The notes under the pieces were generated by a model, which worked only from the letters and a program-made list of their open reading frames with translations, had not been told where the DNA came from and did not search any database. 39,120 bases of DNA from Candidatus Nanopelagicales bacterium. Its GTDB lineage: Bacteria > Actinomycetota > Actinomycetes > S36-B12 > GCA-2699445. The position numbers and the translations under genes were made by a program. Shown here piece after piece: positions 16,060 through 24,798 of the stretch; the stretch's first letter is position 1; each line of letters starts with the position of its first letter. The DNA lies in contig JAUYJT010000061.1 of NCBI GenBank assembly GCA_030700225.1, positions 1 to 39,120 of the forward strand, given 5' to 3'.

Positions 16060-17217
16060 GTGGCAGCTCCGCAGAACTATCTAGCCATAATCAAAGTCGT
16101 AGGAATCGGGGGCGGTGGCGTCAACGCCGTGAATCGGATGATTGAGGTTGGGCTCAAGGGCGTTGAGTTCATCGCGATCAACACCGATGCTCAGGCACTG
16201 CTGATGAGTGACGCTGATGTCAAGTTGGACATAGGGCGTGATTTGACGCGGGGGCTCGGGGCTGGGGCTGATCCGGTTGTGGGACAGCAGGCAGCTGAAG
16301 ATCACGCCGACGAGATCGAGGAAGTGCTCAAGGGCGCCGACATGGTGTTCGTCACCGCCGGCGAGGGCGGTGGAACCGGTACCGGTGGCGCCCCAGTTAT
16401 CGCGCGCACCGCTCGCAGTCTTGGGGCACTCACCATCGGAGTTGTGACCCGTCCCTTCGGGTTCGAGGGCAGGCGGCGCAGCACCCAGGCCGAGACCGGC
16501 ATTGAGGCGCTTCGCGGTGAAGTCGACACTTTGATAGTCATCCCGAATGACCGCCTGCTGTCTCTGACGGATCGTCAGATCAGCGTCATCGACGCTTTCC
16601 GCCAGGCGGACCACGTTCTTCTGCAGGGAGTTTCTGGAATCACGGACCTGATCACGACGCCCGGACTGATCAACCTCGACTTCGCGGACGTGAAGTCGGT
16701 GATGCAGGGTGCGGGATCTGCGCTGATGGGGATCGGTTCTTCCAGGGGCGAGGATCGCGCGATCGCCGCCGCCGAGTGTGCCATCTCAAGCCCGCTGCTC
16801 GAAGCGAGCATCGAGGGAGCTCACGGAGTGCTCATGTCGATAGCGGGCGGAAGCGATCTTGGGCTGTTCGAGATCAATGGGGCGGCTCGCCTCGTTGCCG
16901 AGGCAGCGCATCCGGACTCGAACATTATCTTCGGAACGGTCATCGACGACACTTTGGGCGACGAGGTCCGAGTGACAGTGATCGCAGCCGGATTCGACGG
17001 CGGCATGCCGAAGTCCCGTTCCGAAGTCGCGTCCGAGAGGATCAGTCTTCCGGACTCAGACACGGTCGGTGTTTCCCGGTCTGGCGCCCGCGAGGTGCGG
17101 GAGCCGGCGTATGCCACTGGGGTGCCAGCGGGAAGCGGCGGGACACCCGTGGAGCCCAGGCGGATCGTGTTCGACGCTGTGGATGATGACCTGGACATCC
17201 CTGACTTCCTGAAGTGA
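16060..17217 (+). CDS. ftsZ: cell division GTPase FtsZ
   Basis: A 385-aa tubulin homologue that polymerises into the Z ring. The N-terminal domain begins [16 protein letters not shown]. The tubulin signature GGGTGTG is near residues 103-109, followed by PFGFEGRRR and the T7-loop region [11 protein letters not shown]. The C-terminal linker is short (about residues 320-370), and the conserved tail [10 protein letters not shown] is intact; that tail is the docking site for SepF in actinobacteria. GTG 16060 is chosen over ATG 16042 because GGGAGGGG (16044-16051) sits 8 bases before it and the product then has the usual MAAPQNYLA start. The stop overlaps yggS as GTGA. Confidence 0.98.
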   Translation: MAAPQNYLAIIKVVGIGGGGVNAVNRMIEVGLKGVEFIAINTDAQALLMSDADVKLDIGRDLTRGLGAGADPVVGQQAAEDHADEIEEVLKGADMVFVTAGEGGGTGTGGAPVIARTARSLGALTIGVVTRPFGFEGRRRSTQAETGIEALRGEVDTLIVIPNDRLLSLTDRQISVIDAFRQADHVLLQGVSGITDLITTPGLINLDFADVKSVMQGAGSALMGIGSSRGEDRAIAAAECAISSPLLEASIEGAHGVLMSIAGGSDLGLFEINGAARLVAEAAHPDSNIIFGTVIDDTLGDEVRVTVIAAGFDGGMPKSRSEVASERISLPDSDTVGVSRSGAREVREPAYATGVPAGSGGTPVEPRRIVFDAVDDDLDIPDFLK

Positions 17218-17927
17218 CGCTTGATGTCAGAGATGATCTCGCAGTAGGCCTGGAGCGTACTCGGAGCCGTATCATGGCCGCCGCCAATGCGTGCGGGAGA
17301 GATGCGGGGGAGGTGACACTGATCGCTGTCACCAAGACCTGGTCCGCTAGCCACGTCAGACACCTGGCGAGGCTGGGAGTTCGCGATTTCGGGGAGAATC
17401 GGGACCAGGAGGCTCGCACGAAAGCCGAGGCGTGTGCCGATCTGGACATCAACTGGCATTTCGTCGGACAGTTGCAGCGCAACAAGGCCTCGTCGGTGGT
17501 TCGGTACGCGGACTTCGTTCACTCGGTCGACCGGGTACCGCTGTGCCGGGCTCTCGACTCGGCCGCAGCCAAGGTTGGACGACGTATCAAGGTATTCGCG
17601 CAGGTGAATCTGCAGGCTGGCCCGCAGTCAGCCCGCACCGGACGGGGTGGCGCCAACGCCGATGATCTAGAGCGCGTGTGCGCCGCTGTGCGGTCCGCGC
17701 AGCACCTGGATCTGATCGGCTTGATGGCCGTGCCGCCGTTGGGTCAGGACCCTGCGGATGCGTACAAGCGTCTGGCTGTTCTGCGGCAGTCGGTTCTGCG
17801 GGACTTTCCGGAGGCGGCGTGCCTGTCGGCCGGGATGAGTAGCGATATCGAGTTGGCGATCCGCGCGGGTGCGACACACGTGCGGGTTGGCACGGCGGTG
17901 TGCGGGTATCGAGAGAATGTCAGGTAA
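17214..17927 (+). CDS. yggS: YggS-family PLP homeostasis protein
   Basis: A 237-aa single-domain TIM-barrel pyridoxal-phosphate-binding protein (PLPBP/YggS, alanine-racemase N-terminal fold). The PLP lysine lies in LIAVTKTW near residue 39. [25 protein letters not shown] and [25 protein letters not shown] follow the family pattern, ending with the phosphate-binding Arg-Val-Gly-Thr. These proteins are thought to buffer intracellular PLP rather than catalyse racemisation. GTG 17214 overlaps the ftsZ stop. In most actinobacteria a pgeF (YfiH) gene lies between ftsZ and yggS; here the two are directly coupled. Confidence 0.94.
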   Translation: MTLDVRDDLAVGLERTRSRIMAAANACGRDAGEVTLIAVTKTWSASHVRHLARLGVRDFGENRDQEARTKAEACADLDINWHFVGQLQRNKASSVVRYADFVHSVDRVPLCRALDSAAAKVGRRIKVFAQVNLQAGPQSARTGRGGANADDLERVCAAVRSAQHLDLIGLMAVPPLGQDPADAYKRLAVLRQSVLRDFPEAACLSAGMSSDIELAIRAGATHVRVGTAVCGYRENVR

Positions 17928-18053
17928 CGTCGTGGCACGGAATCCTTCCGACCTCCCCATAGGTGGGCCGGGGCTGAGTCAGTCCAGGTCTCGACTATGG
18001 TTTGGCCGGGGAGCAACCGTGGCACCTCACTTCCCCACGCGAGGAGCGGGATC

Positions 18054-18548
18054 ATGGCGACAGCGATGAAGCGGCTAGGTGTGTACCTCGGACTTGTCGA
18101 GGACGAGCCTGGCTACGACGGATACGACAACGGGCAGGATGGCCGCGGGTTCGGCTACTCCGATTCCGGGTCTAGCTCGGCTAGCGCCGCGTTGGCGACC
18201 GCGACGCAGAGTCTGGAACCGGTCGATCTGCGCAAGCCAGCCAGGTCCCCGGCTGTCGCTCCGGTCGACCCCTACAGCATTCACACGATCCATCCGCGCT
18301 CATACAATGACGCGCGGCGGATCGGCGAGGAGTTCCGCGCCGGGTCACCCGTGATCATGAACCTCACCGAGATGGATGACTCCGACGCCAAGCGCATCGT
18401 CGATTTCGCCGCTGGCTTGGTCTTCGCGATGCGAGGAAGCATCGAGCGGGTCACTCAGAAGGTGTTTCTGCTTTCGCCAGCCAACGTGGATGTCCGAGAT
18501 GCCCCGGCTGTGCGCCAGGCACGGGATGGCTTCTTCAACCAGAGCTGA
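18054..18548 (+). CDS. sepF: cell division protein SepF
   Basis: A 164-aa protein with an N-terminal amphipathic membrane-targeting helix ([17 protein letters not shown]), a linker rich in Ser, Gly and Ala (residues 20-75), and the C-terminal SepF/DUF552 domain (about 80-160). The domain contains [40 protein letters not shown] and [12 protein letters not shown]. SepF anchors FtsZ to the membrane and is the main FtsZ anchor in actinobacteria, which lack FtsA. ATG 18054 has GAGGAG at 7 bases. A 126-base gap precedes it, so it may have its own promoter. yggT starts 2 bases after its stop. Confidence 0.96.
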   Translation: MATAMKRLGVYLGLVEDEPGYDGYDNGQDGRGFGYSDSGSSSASAALATATQSLEPVDLRKPARSPAVAPVDPYSIHTIHPRSYNDARRIGEEFRAGSPVIMNLTEMDDSDAKRIVDFAAGLVFAMRGSIERVTQKVFLLSPANVDVRDAPAVRQARDGFFNQS

Positions 18549-18550
18549 CC

Positions 18551-18844
18551 TTGCCACAGATCGCCGGCCTTCTGGCCACACTGCTGTGGCTGTACATGTT
18601 GGTATTGATAGGCCGATTGATCTTCGAGTGGGTTCAGGTCTTCGCGCGAAATTGGAAGCCGAGCGGGGTTCTGCTAGTGATAGCTGAGGCTATCTACACG
18701 GTGACCGACCCACCTCTGCGAGTGATTCGCAAGTTCCTTCCACCGATTAGAATCGGTCAGGTTGCCCTGGATCTGTCGTTCCTAGTGCTGATCGTGCTGC
18801 TGGGAGTCGTCGTTTCGGTCCTGTCGGCTTTCGCCGCCGCATAG
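18551..18844 (+). CDS. yggT: YggT-family integral membrane protein
   Basis: A 97-aa membrane protein with two hydrophobic helices (about residues 5-27 and 70-95) flanking a family-typical segment, VTDPPLRVIRKFLPPIRIGQVALDLSFLVL (quoted in two pieces: VTDPPLRVIRKFLPP and ALDLSFLVL). YggT proteins sit in actinobacterial and cyanobacterial division clusters and are linked genetically to division and osmotic robustness; the molecular role is unclear. The start is a TTG two bases after the sepF stop with no evident ribosome-binding site, so translation probably depends on sepF. It ends convergently with ileS, where divIVA usually follows. Confidence 0.9.
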   Translation: MPQIAGLLATLLWLYMLVLIGRLIFEWVQVFARNWKPSGVLLVIAEAIYTVTDPPLRVIRKFLPPIRIGQVALDLSFLVLIVLLGVVVSVLSAFAAA

Positions 18845-18879
18845 CGGATCGCAGCGCGTCGCCACCCGTGGATCAGCCG

Positions 18880-21800
18880 CTACTGCCGCTGGACCCAGAT
18901 CGTGAATTCAGGTTCGGTTGAAGGGAATCCCGGGCCCTCACACGTTCCCTGCTTCAGGTCGGTTGCGAGAACTTCTGCCGAGATGTTCTCCCGATGTTCG
19001 TCGACCGAGGCCGCGACTGTTGGGTCGTCGGAGTTCCACACCAAGGTGATGCGATCGCTCACATCGAGACCGCTGGACTTTCGTGCCTCCTGGGCCATTC
19101 GGATGAAGTACCGTGCCACGCCGGCGCGGATGAGGTCACCGGTCAGGCGCAAGTCCAGCGCGACGGTGTCCCCATCGGATGAGGCCACGGCCCAGCCTTC
19201 GAGCGGGGTTTCGGTTGTGATGACGTCATCAGCGGTGATCGCGACCGGGCCAAGCGACTCGACGCTGACTTCGGCCTGACCACTTGTCTGAAGCGCATTG
19301 GCGAGCGCCGCAGGGTCGCTGGATCGGATGGCATTGGCCACAGCTTGCGTGTCTTTGGAGAAGCGTTGTCCGAGGGACCTGAAGTTCGGCTTGATGGTTG
19401 TTCGCACGAGATCCTGGCCAGCGTCGGACAGCGCGCCGATGCCAACACAGTTCAGTTCCTCGGCCACTTGAGCACGCAGTTCGTCGGGAAGGTCATGCCA
19501 TCCTGCCGCGCCAATCAAAGCCGTGCGCAGAGGTTGGCGAGTACCGATTCCCGATTCCCCTCTGGCGGTCCGTCCGAGCTCCACGAGCCTGCGCACGAGT
19601 CGCATGTGAGCTATCAGTTCGTCATCCAGTGCGGATCTGTCGACTTCCGGCCAGAGCGCCAGGTGTACTGACTCGGGGTGGCCTGGGAGCCGGAACAAGT
19701 CCTGCCAGAGGCGCTCCGTGATGAAAGGTGCCAGTGGCGCCATCGCGAGTGTCAGCAGCCGCAGGCAGTCGTGGAGAGTGGACAAGGACGCCGGGTCGCC
19801 GACCCAGAATCGCCGCCTGGAGCGCCGGACGTACCAGTTGGACAGGTCGTCGATGAAACAGGCCAATTCCCGCCCGGCGGACTGGCTGTCGAATCGTTCG
19901 AGCGCTGCGTCCACCTCAGCAGTCATGCGGTGCGCCCGGGCCAAGGCCCAGCGATCGAGCACGTGGCGCTGGCTGACAGGTGGCGCCTGGTCAGCCGAAG
20001 CCGGATCCCATCCTGAGGCGCGTGCGTACAGAACCTGGAATGAGACCGTGCTCCAGTACGTCGCGAAGGTCTTGCGCCCAACTTCGGCTATGGCCTTGTG
20101 GCCGACGCGCCGGGCCTGCCACGGTGAGCCGCTGGCGAGCATGAACCAGCGCACGGCGTCCGCGCCGTGTTCGTCCATGAGCGGGATCGGATCCAGGACG
20201 TTGCCCAAGTGCTTGCTCATCTTGCGGCCTTCCTCATCGAGGATGTGGCCGAGACACAGGACGTTGCGGTAGGGGGACTGATTGAACACCAGGGTTCCGA
20301 TGGCCATGAGCGTGTAGAACCAGCCTCTGGTCTGGTCGATCGCCTCGCAGATGAAGTCCGCTGGGTAGCTTTCGGAGAATTCAGACCGTTGCCGGTGCGG
20401 ATACCCCTCCCCCTTCTCCCCCACTTCGTGGGGGAGCGGGCGGTACCCCCACTGGGCGAAGGGCATCGCGCCGGAGTCGTACCAGCAGTCGATTACTTCG
20501 GGCACTCGCGAAGCCGTACCTGAGCAGTCGGGGCACGGGATCGTCACCTCATCGACGAAGGGGCGGTGTGGGTCGAGTGACGACAGATCTCGCCCCGATA
20601 GTTCGGATAGTTCGGCCAGTGAGCCGACCGCGACCATGTGCGCATCGGGGCACCGCCAGATCGGCAGAGGAGTGCCCCAGTACCGATCCCTGGACAGTGC
20701 CCAGTCGACGTTGTTGTTGAGCCAGTCGCCGTAACGACCCCACTTGATCGATTCGGGGTACCAGTTCGTGTTCTCGTTCTGGTTCAGGAGCTCAGTCTTG
20801 ATTGCCGTCGTGCGTATGTACCAGGAAGGCTGCGCGTAGTAGAGCAGCGGCGTGTGGCAGCGCCAGCAGTGGGGGTAAGCGTGCTCGTAGGGGACGTGGG
20901 CGAAAAGCAGGCCGCGCTCGTCCAGGTCAGCGACGAGCTGGGCGTCCGCCTTCTTGAAGAAGACGCCGCCCACAAGCGGCAGGTCTGGGCGGAAGTGACC
21001 GTCAGGCAGTACGGGATTGACGACGGGCAGGTCGTAGTCCCGGGCGACGGCGAGGTCGTCCGCTCCGAAGGCTGGGGCGATGTGGACCAATCCGGTTCCG
21101 TCATCGGTAGTGACGTACTCGCCGTTGGTTATGTAGTGCGCGTCTGGCACGTCGACGAGCGAGAAGGGGGGCTGGTATCTGATGCGCTCCAGTTCAGAGC
21201 CCCGGAACCGGGCGAGCTCGGTGGCGGTGTCTGCGACTACCCGATCCGCTAGGGCGGCGGCGACAAGCAGCACCTCGCCATCGGTCGTGCGAACGACCAC
21301 ATACTCCGCGTCCGGCTTCGCGGCGACGGCGGTGTTCGACACTAGGGTCCAGGGGGTCGTCGTCCACACCAGCAGGTTGAGCCCTGGGAATCGCTCCTGC
21401 CACTTGGCGTCGAGCACGGGGAAGCGAACGTAGACGGACGGATCGACGACCGTTTCGTAGCCCTGCGCGAGTTCGTGGTCCGAAAGCCCTGTGCCGCAAC
21501 GCGGGCAGTAGGGCGCGACCCGGTGGTCCTGGACGAGCAGCCCCTTGTCGAAGATCTCCTTTATGGACCACCACACCGACTCGACGTATGAGGAGTCCAT
21601 GGTCCAGTACGCCGCGTCGAGGTCGACCCAGTAGCCCATCCGATGGGTCATGGCTTCGAACTGGTCCACGTGGCGCAGGACGGATTCGCGGCATTTGGCG
21701 TTGAACGCGGCGACTCCGTACTCTTCGATGTCCTCCTTGCCCGAGAAACCCAGTTCTTTCTCGACCGCGAGTTCGACCGGCAGCCCGTGGCAGTCCCAGC

Positions 21801-22053
21801 CAGCCCGGCGCGGAACGTGGTATCCCTTCATCGTGCGATGACGCGGGAATACGTCCTTGAAGACACGAGCTTCGACGTGGTGCGTGCCTGGAGTTCCGTT
21901 GGCTGTAGGCGGTCCCTCGTAGAACACCCAACGCTGCGCTCCAGATGTCTTGGCCAGTGACTTGCGGAAGATGTCTTCTTGGCGCCAGAAGTCCAGGATC
22001 CCCTTCTCCATGGCGGCCACGTCATCGATACGCGCGGGCATCTCGCGATACAT
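18880..22053 (-). CDS. ileS: isoleucyl-tRNA synthetase, type 2 (IleRS2) with GTHH signature
   Basis: A 1057-aa class Ia aminoacyl-tRNA synthetase that charges tRNA-Ile. The N-terminal catalytic signature reads P55-G56-T57-H58-H59 rather than PHxGH, so the first and third positions of HxGH are swapped. KMSKH is at 611-615. The CP1 editing domain includes WTTTPWTLVSNTAVA and GTGLVHIAPAFGADD. The anticodon-binding domain follows, and the C-terminus is of the eukaryote-like IleRS2 kind, without the IleRS1 zinc module. The start is ATG 22053 with GGAGGAG upstream; the frame continues further up without support. Only 89 bases separate it from the divergent DUF167 gene, too short for a T-box leader. 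In related genomes it is co-oriented with the dcw cluster; here it is inverted. Confidence 0.96.
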   Translation of the reverse strand: MYREMPARIDDVAAMEKGILDFWRQEDIFRKSLAKTSGAQRWVFYEGPPTANGTPGTHHVEARVFKDVFPRHRTMKGYHVPRRAGWDCHGLPVELAVEKELGFSGKEDIEEYGVAAFNAKCRESVLRHVDQFEAMTHRMGYWVDLDAAYWTMDSSYVESVWWSIKEIFDKGLLVQDHRVAPYCPRCGTGLSDHELAQGYETVVDPSVYVRFPVLDAKWQERFPGLNLLVWTTTPWTLVSNTAVAAKPDAEYVVVRTTDGEVLLVAAALADRVVADTATELARFRGSELERIRYQPPFSLVDVPDAHYITNGEYVTTDDGTGLVHIAPAFGADDLAVARDYDLPVVNPVLPDGHFRPDLPLVGGVFFKKADAQLVADLDERGLLFAHVPYEHAYPHCWRCHTPLLYYAQPSWYIRTTAIKTELLNQNENTNWYPESIKWGRYGDWLNNNVDWALSRDRYWGTPLPIWRCPDAHMVAVGSLAELSELSGRDLSSLDPHRPFVDEVTIPCPDCSGTASRVPEVIDCWYDSGAMPFAQWGYRPLPHEVGEKGEGYPHRQRSEFSESYPADFICEAIDQTRGWFYTLMAIGTLVFNQSPYRNVLCLGHILDEEGRKMSKHLGNVLDPIPLMDEHGADAVRWFMLASGSPWQARRVGHKAIAEVGRKTFATYWSTVSFQVLYARASGWDPASADQAPPVSQRHVLDRWALARAHRMTAEVDAALERFDSQSAGRELACFIDDLSNWYVRRSRRRFWVGDPASLSTLHDCLRLLTLAMAPLAPFITERLWQDLFRLPGHPESVHLALWPEVDRSALDDELIAHMRLVRRLVELGRTARGESGIGTRQPLRTALIGAAGWHDLPDELRAQVAEELNCVGIGALSDAGQDLVRTTIKPNFRSLGQRFSKDTQAVANAIRSSDPAALANALQTSGQAEVSVESLGPVAITADDVITTETPLEGWAVASSDGDTVALDLRLTGDLIRAGVARYFIRMAQEARKSSGLDVSDRITLVWNSDDPTVAASVDEHRENISAEVLATDLKQGTCEGPGFPSTEPEFTIWVQRQ

Positions 22054-22104
22054 GCTCTCCTCCACAGACCGATCGCGGCCCGCGAAGTGGTCCGATTGCG
22101 CGTC

Positions 22105-22122
22105 GGTCAGACTGGTCAGACT
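22105..22122 (+). repeat. perfect 9-bp tandem duplication in the ileS/DUF167 intergenic region
   Basis: GGTCAGACT occurs twice in direct succession (22105-22113 and 22114-22122) within the 89-base divergent intergenic region. It overlaps where promoter elements for either gene would lie. It may be an operator or a replication-slippage duplication; the sequence alone does not decide. Confidence 0.6.
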
Positions 22123-22142
22123 ACTCCACAGGAGGCGGACCG

Positions 22143-22469
22143 ATGAAGATCGCGACTCGCGTGAAGCCGGGAGCGGCACGTGCTCGCGTTGGCGGGGAGA
22201 GCTCGGAGGGCGAGCTTGTGATCGCGGTCACTGAGCGTGCCGTCGACGGTCAGGCGAGCGAGGCCGCGCGGAAAGCGCTGGCGCGAGCGCTCGGGGTCGC
22301 GCCCAGTCGCGTGCGATTGGCTCGCGGAGCACGGTCGAAGATCAAGCTTTGGGAGGTCGACTGTGAGCCAGGCGAGATTGTGGCCAGGGTGCGTGCTCTG
22401 CGCAGACAGGACCTGACCGGCAAGCCGGGCGGCGTCGCCGGGGGCGGGGAATCGTGCGCGCCCGCTTGA
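22143..22469 (+). CDS. DUF167 (YggU-family) protein
   Basis: A 108-aa basic protein of the DUF167 family. Characteristic segments are TRVKPGAARARVGG at the N-terminus, ERAVDGQASEAARKALARAL and VRLARGARSKIKLWEV. The function of this small conserved fold is not established. ATG 22143 is supported by AGGAGG at 22130-22135, 7 bases upstream. It is divergent from ileS, and its last bases contain the -35 of the promoter assigned to the following dksA-like gene. The C-terminal ~20 residues (Gly-rich) extend past the usual family end. Confidence 0.88.
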   Translation: MKIATRVKPGAARARVGGESSEGELVIAVTERAVDGQASEAARKALARALGVAPSRVRLARGARSKIKLWEVDCEPGEIVARVRALRRQDLTGKPGGVAGGGESCAPA

Positions 22470-22494
22470 TCGGATGGCAGATAGTTCCTACACT
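22466..22494 (+). promoter_or_regulatory. promoter of the TraR/DksA-like gene
   Basis: TTGATC (22466-22471) and TACACT (22489-22494) are separated by exactly 17 bp. Transcription would start near 22501, upstream of ATG 22529 and downstream of the alternative GTG 22454. The promoter therefore also argues for the shorter protein. Confidence 0.6.
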
Positions 22495-22528
22495 ACGGGG
22501 TCTGCTGCGTTCGGCGAATCGGAGAGTC

Positions 22529-23257
22529 ATGGCCAACGGGACCGTCGGTCGTCTGCGCCGAGCGGTGTCTGGTGCCGCCAGCCGGGTCGCGTCACGTGGT
22601 CGGGGCGCCACCGAAACGACGTCCGCCGCGCCGGTAAAGAAAGCACCGGCCACGAAGCGCAGGCCAGCGAAGAAACCCGCACCAGCCAAGAAGGCCGCAC
22701 CGGTGAAGAAGCCCGCGCCCGTGAAGAAGGCCGCGCCCGCCAAGAAGGCCGCGCCCGCGCCCGCCAAGAAGGCCGCGCCCGCCAAGAAGGCCGCGCCGGT
22801 GAAGAAAGCCCCACCCGCACCCGCCAAGAAAGCCGCACAGGTAAAGAAAGCCCCAGCCGGAAAAGGTCTCCTGCCGACTCGTCCGGGCGAGAAGCCATGG
22901 ACCAAGGCGGAGATCGAGGCCATGAGGCAGGAACTGGCCGATGACCTGATCGGGCTGGACGAGGAAATCGAGGCGCTTGACGCCGACCTAGCCGAGTTGA
23001 TCTCGGAGGGATTGGACCGGGCCGGAGACGACCCCGGGGACGCTGGAAGCAAGTCGTACGGGCGCGAGAGCGAGATGGCAATTGCCGACAACGTCCGGGA
23101 GATGCGCGATCAGGTGCGCATGGCTATCGAGCGCCTAAACTTCGGCGGTTTCGGGATCTGCGTGTCGTGCGGTGAGCCGATCGGCAAGCTGAGGCTGCGC
23201 GCGTTCCCGCGGGCAACGATGTGTATGGATTGCAAGCGCCAGCAGGAACGGCGCTGA
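22529..23257 (+). CDS. TraR/DksA-type zinc-finger protein with lysine/alanine/proline-rich tail
   Basis: A 242-aa protein. Residues about 35-120 are a low-complexity tract of repeated P-A-K-K-A units (over a dozen Lys pairs), resembling histone H1-like tails. Next come an acidic coiled-coil segment (about 130-175, with a DEEIEALDADLAELI run) and a DksA-like C4 zinc finger with cysteines at 211, 214, 232 and 235 (CVSCGEP...CMDC). DksA/TraR proteins enter the RNA polymerase secondary channel; the basic tail could bind DNA or RNA. ATG 22529 follows GGAGAG and the promoter at 22466-22494. It sits between ileS and lspA, the usual actinobacterial position. Repeat copy number may vary between strains. 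Confidence 0.9.
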   Translation: MANGTVGRLRRAVSGAASRVASRGRGATETTSAAPVKKAPATKRRPAKKPAPAKKAAPVKKPAPVKKAAPAKKAAPAPAKKAAPAKKAAPVKKAPPAPAKKAAQVKKAPAGKGLLPTRPGEKPWTKAEIEAMRQELADDLIGLDEEIEALDADLAELISEGLDRAGDDPGDAGSKSYGRESEMAIADNVREMRDQVRMAIERLNFGGFGICVSCGEPIGKLRLRAFPRATMCMDCKRQQERR

Positions 23258-23298
23258 GCACCGGAGCTGACACGCCAACTGACGTAGTCTGATGAGTC

Positions 23299-23865
23299 AT
23301 GATCACCCCGGCCACCAAAGTAACCCGGCGCGGTCTCGCCTGGGTCCTGGCCGTAGCGGTAGTCGTCGTGGGTGTAGATCAGTTCACCAAGTGGCTCGCC
23401 ATCAAGCACCTGGAAGGCCATCAGCCAGTGGAAGTCCTGGGCGACTTCCTGCGGCTGTCATTCGCGCGCAACTCTGGGGCGGCCTTCAGCATAGGGACGG
23501 GGCAGACCTGGATCTTCACAGTCATCGCTGTTTGCGTCGCGATCGGGATCCTATTCGCGGCCACGCGTGTCACTTCAGTGTTGTGGCTAGTCGACCTGGG
23601 GTTGCTGCTTGGGGGAGCGGCCGGGAACCTGGTGGACCGCGCGACCCAACCCCCTGGGTTCGGCATTGGTCACGTCGTCGACTTCATCCAGCTTCCGAAC
23701 TGGCCCGTCTTTAACGTTGCCGACATGTCCGTCGTCATAGCTGCGTGCGGATTGGTGGCTCTGACGGTATTCGGGGTGCCCGCAGCTCCGGCGAGCTCAG
23801 ACCCAGAGCCTGCCCAGGACGGACTGGGCGGCGTCTTGACCGCGCCGGACGGAGAAGCAGGGTGA
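23299..23865 (+). CDS. lspA: lipoprotein signal peptidase LspA
   Basis: A 188-aa aspartic protease of the membrane (signal peptidase II) that cleaves prolipoprotein signal peptides after diacylglyceryl transfer. It has four membrane helices and the conserved motifs VDQFTKW near residue 27, [18 protein letters not shown] and FNVADMSV; the two catalytic aspartates are in the last two motifs. A polar C-terminal tail of about 35 residues is an actinobacterial addition. No Shine-Dalgarno precedes ATG 23299; a TAGTCT at 23285-23290 could be a -10 giving a nearly leaderless transcript. The stop overlaps the next gene as GTGA. Confidence 0.95.
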   Translation: MITPATKVTRRGLAWVLAVAVVVVGVDQFTKWLAIKHLEGHQPVEVLGDFLRLSFARNSGAAFSIGTGQTWIFTVIAVCVAIGILFAATRVTSVLWLVDLGLLLGGAAGNLVDRATQPPGFGIGHVVDFIQLPNWPVFNVADMSVVIAACGLVALTVFGVPAAPASSDPEPAQDGLGGVLTAPDGEAG

Positions 23866-24779
23866 CCGAGCGCCGGTTTTCGGTGCCGGAAGGGCTAGAG
23901 GGCGAACGCATCGACGCGGGGTTGGCCCGCCTTCTGGGGCTGTCCAGATCGAAAGCCGTGGATCTGATCGGCCGCGGGCTGGTACGTCTGGACGGCGCGG
24001 CTTGCGGGAAGTCTGACCGGATGAAGGCAGGGGACTGGCTGGAGGTGCAGATCCCGGATGAGCCAGCGCCGACCAAGCAGGCCCAGCCCGTACCGGGACT
24101 ACGAGTTCTCTACGAAGACCGTGACCTGATAGTCGTGGACAAGCCGATCGGAGTGGCGGCGCACGCCAGTCCCGGCTGGGAAGGGCCAACCGTTGTCGGC
24201 GGACTGGCTGCCGCTGGGTACCAGCTGTCTACGTTGGGCGCGGAGGAGCGGCGGGGCGTCGTTCACCGTTTGGACGTTGGAACCAGCGGGGTGATGGTTG
24301 TCGCTCGCAGCGAGAACGGGTACAGGGACCTTAAACGCCAGTTCCGGGACAGAACCGTGGTCAAGATCTACCACGCCCTTGTCCAAGGGCACCCGGACCC
24401 TTCGTCAGGCACGATCGACGCCCCGATCGGGCGGCACCCACGTCATGACTACAGGTTCGCCGTCGTCGCTGGCGGCAAGCCGAGCGTGACTCACTACGAC
24501 ACTGTGGAGGCGTTCCGATTCGCCAGTCTGCTCAGGGTTCGGCTGGAGACGGGCCGGACTCACCAGATCAGGGTGCACATGTCAGCGATTCATCACCCGT
24601 GCGTAGGTGACCTCACCTACGGAGCTGACCCGGAACTGGCCGCGCGTCTCGGGCTGACTCGGCAGTGGCTGCATGCGGCAGAGCTGACCCTGCGACAGCC
24701 ATCGAGCGGCGAGGAGCTCACCTTCCGGTCCGACTATCCCGATGATCTGGCCGAAGCGCTCCGTCGTCTCTCGGACTGA
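23862..24779 (+). CDS. RluA/RluD-family 23S rRNA pseudouridine synthase
   Basis: A 305-aa protein. An N-terminal S4 RNA-binding domain (about residues 12-70, with [22 protein letters not shown]) is followed by the pseudouridine synthase domain. Its catalytic aspartate is in [17 protein letters not shown], and the later motifs YHALVQG and [14 protein letters not shown] are present. It resembles RluD, which modifies helix 69 of 23S rRNA, but specificity within the RluA family cannot be fixed from sequence inspection. GTG 23862 overlaps the lspA stop; lspA-rluD is a conserved actinobacterial pair. It ends 19 bases from the convergent DUF2207 gene. Confidence 0.93.
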   Translation: MTERRFSVPEGLEGERIDAGLARLLGLSRSKAVDLIGRGLVRLDGAACGKSDRMKAGDWLEVQIPDEPAPTKQAQPVPGLRVLYEDRDLIVVDKPIGVAAHASPGWEGPTVVGGLAAAGYQLSTLGAEERRGVVHRLDVGTSGVMVVARSENGYRDLKRQFRDRTVVKIYHALVQGHPDPSSGTIDAPIGRHPRHDYRFAVVAGGKPSVTHYDTVEAFRFASLLRVRLETGRTHQIRVHMSAIHHPCVGDLTYGADPELAARLGLTRQWLHAAELTLRQPSSGEELTFRSDYPDDLAEALRRLSD

Positions 24780-24798
24780 CACAGCGGGCGGCGCCGAG

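Noticed and set aside
22054-22142. T-box riboswitch for ileS
   Set aside because: The divergent gap is only 89 bases and no T-box sequence or specifier stem is visible.
22625-22870. Tandem DNA repeats that could suggest a CRISPR array
   Set aside because: The repeats are in-frame codons for Pro-Ala-Lys-Lys units without spacers of constant length.
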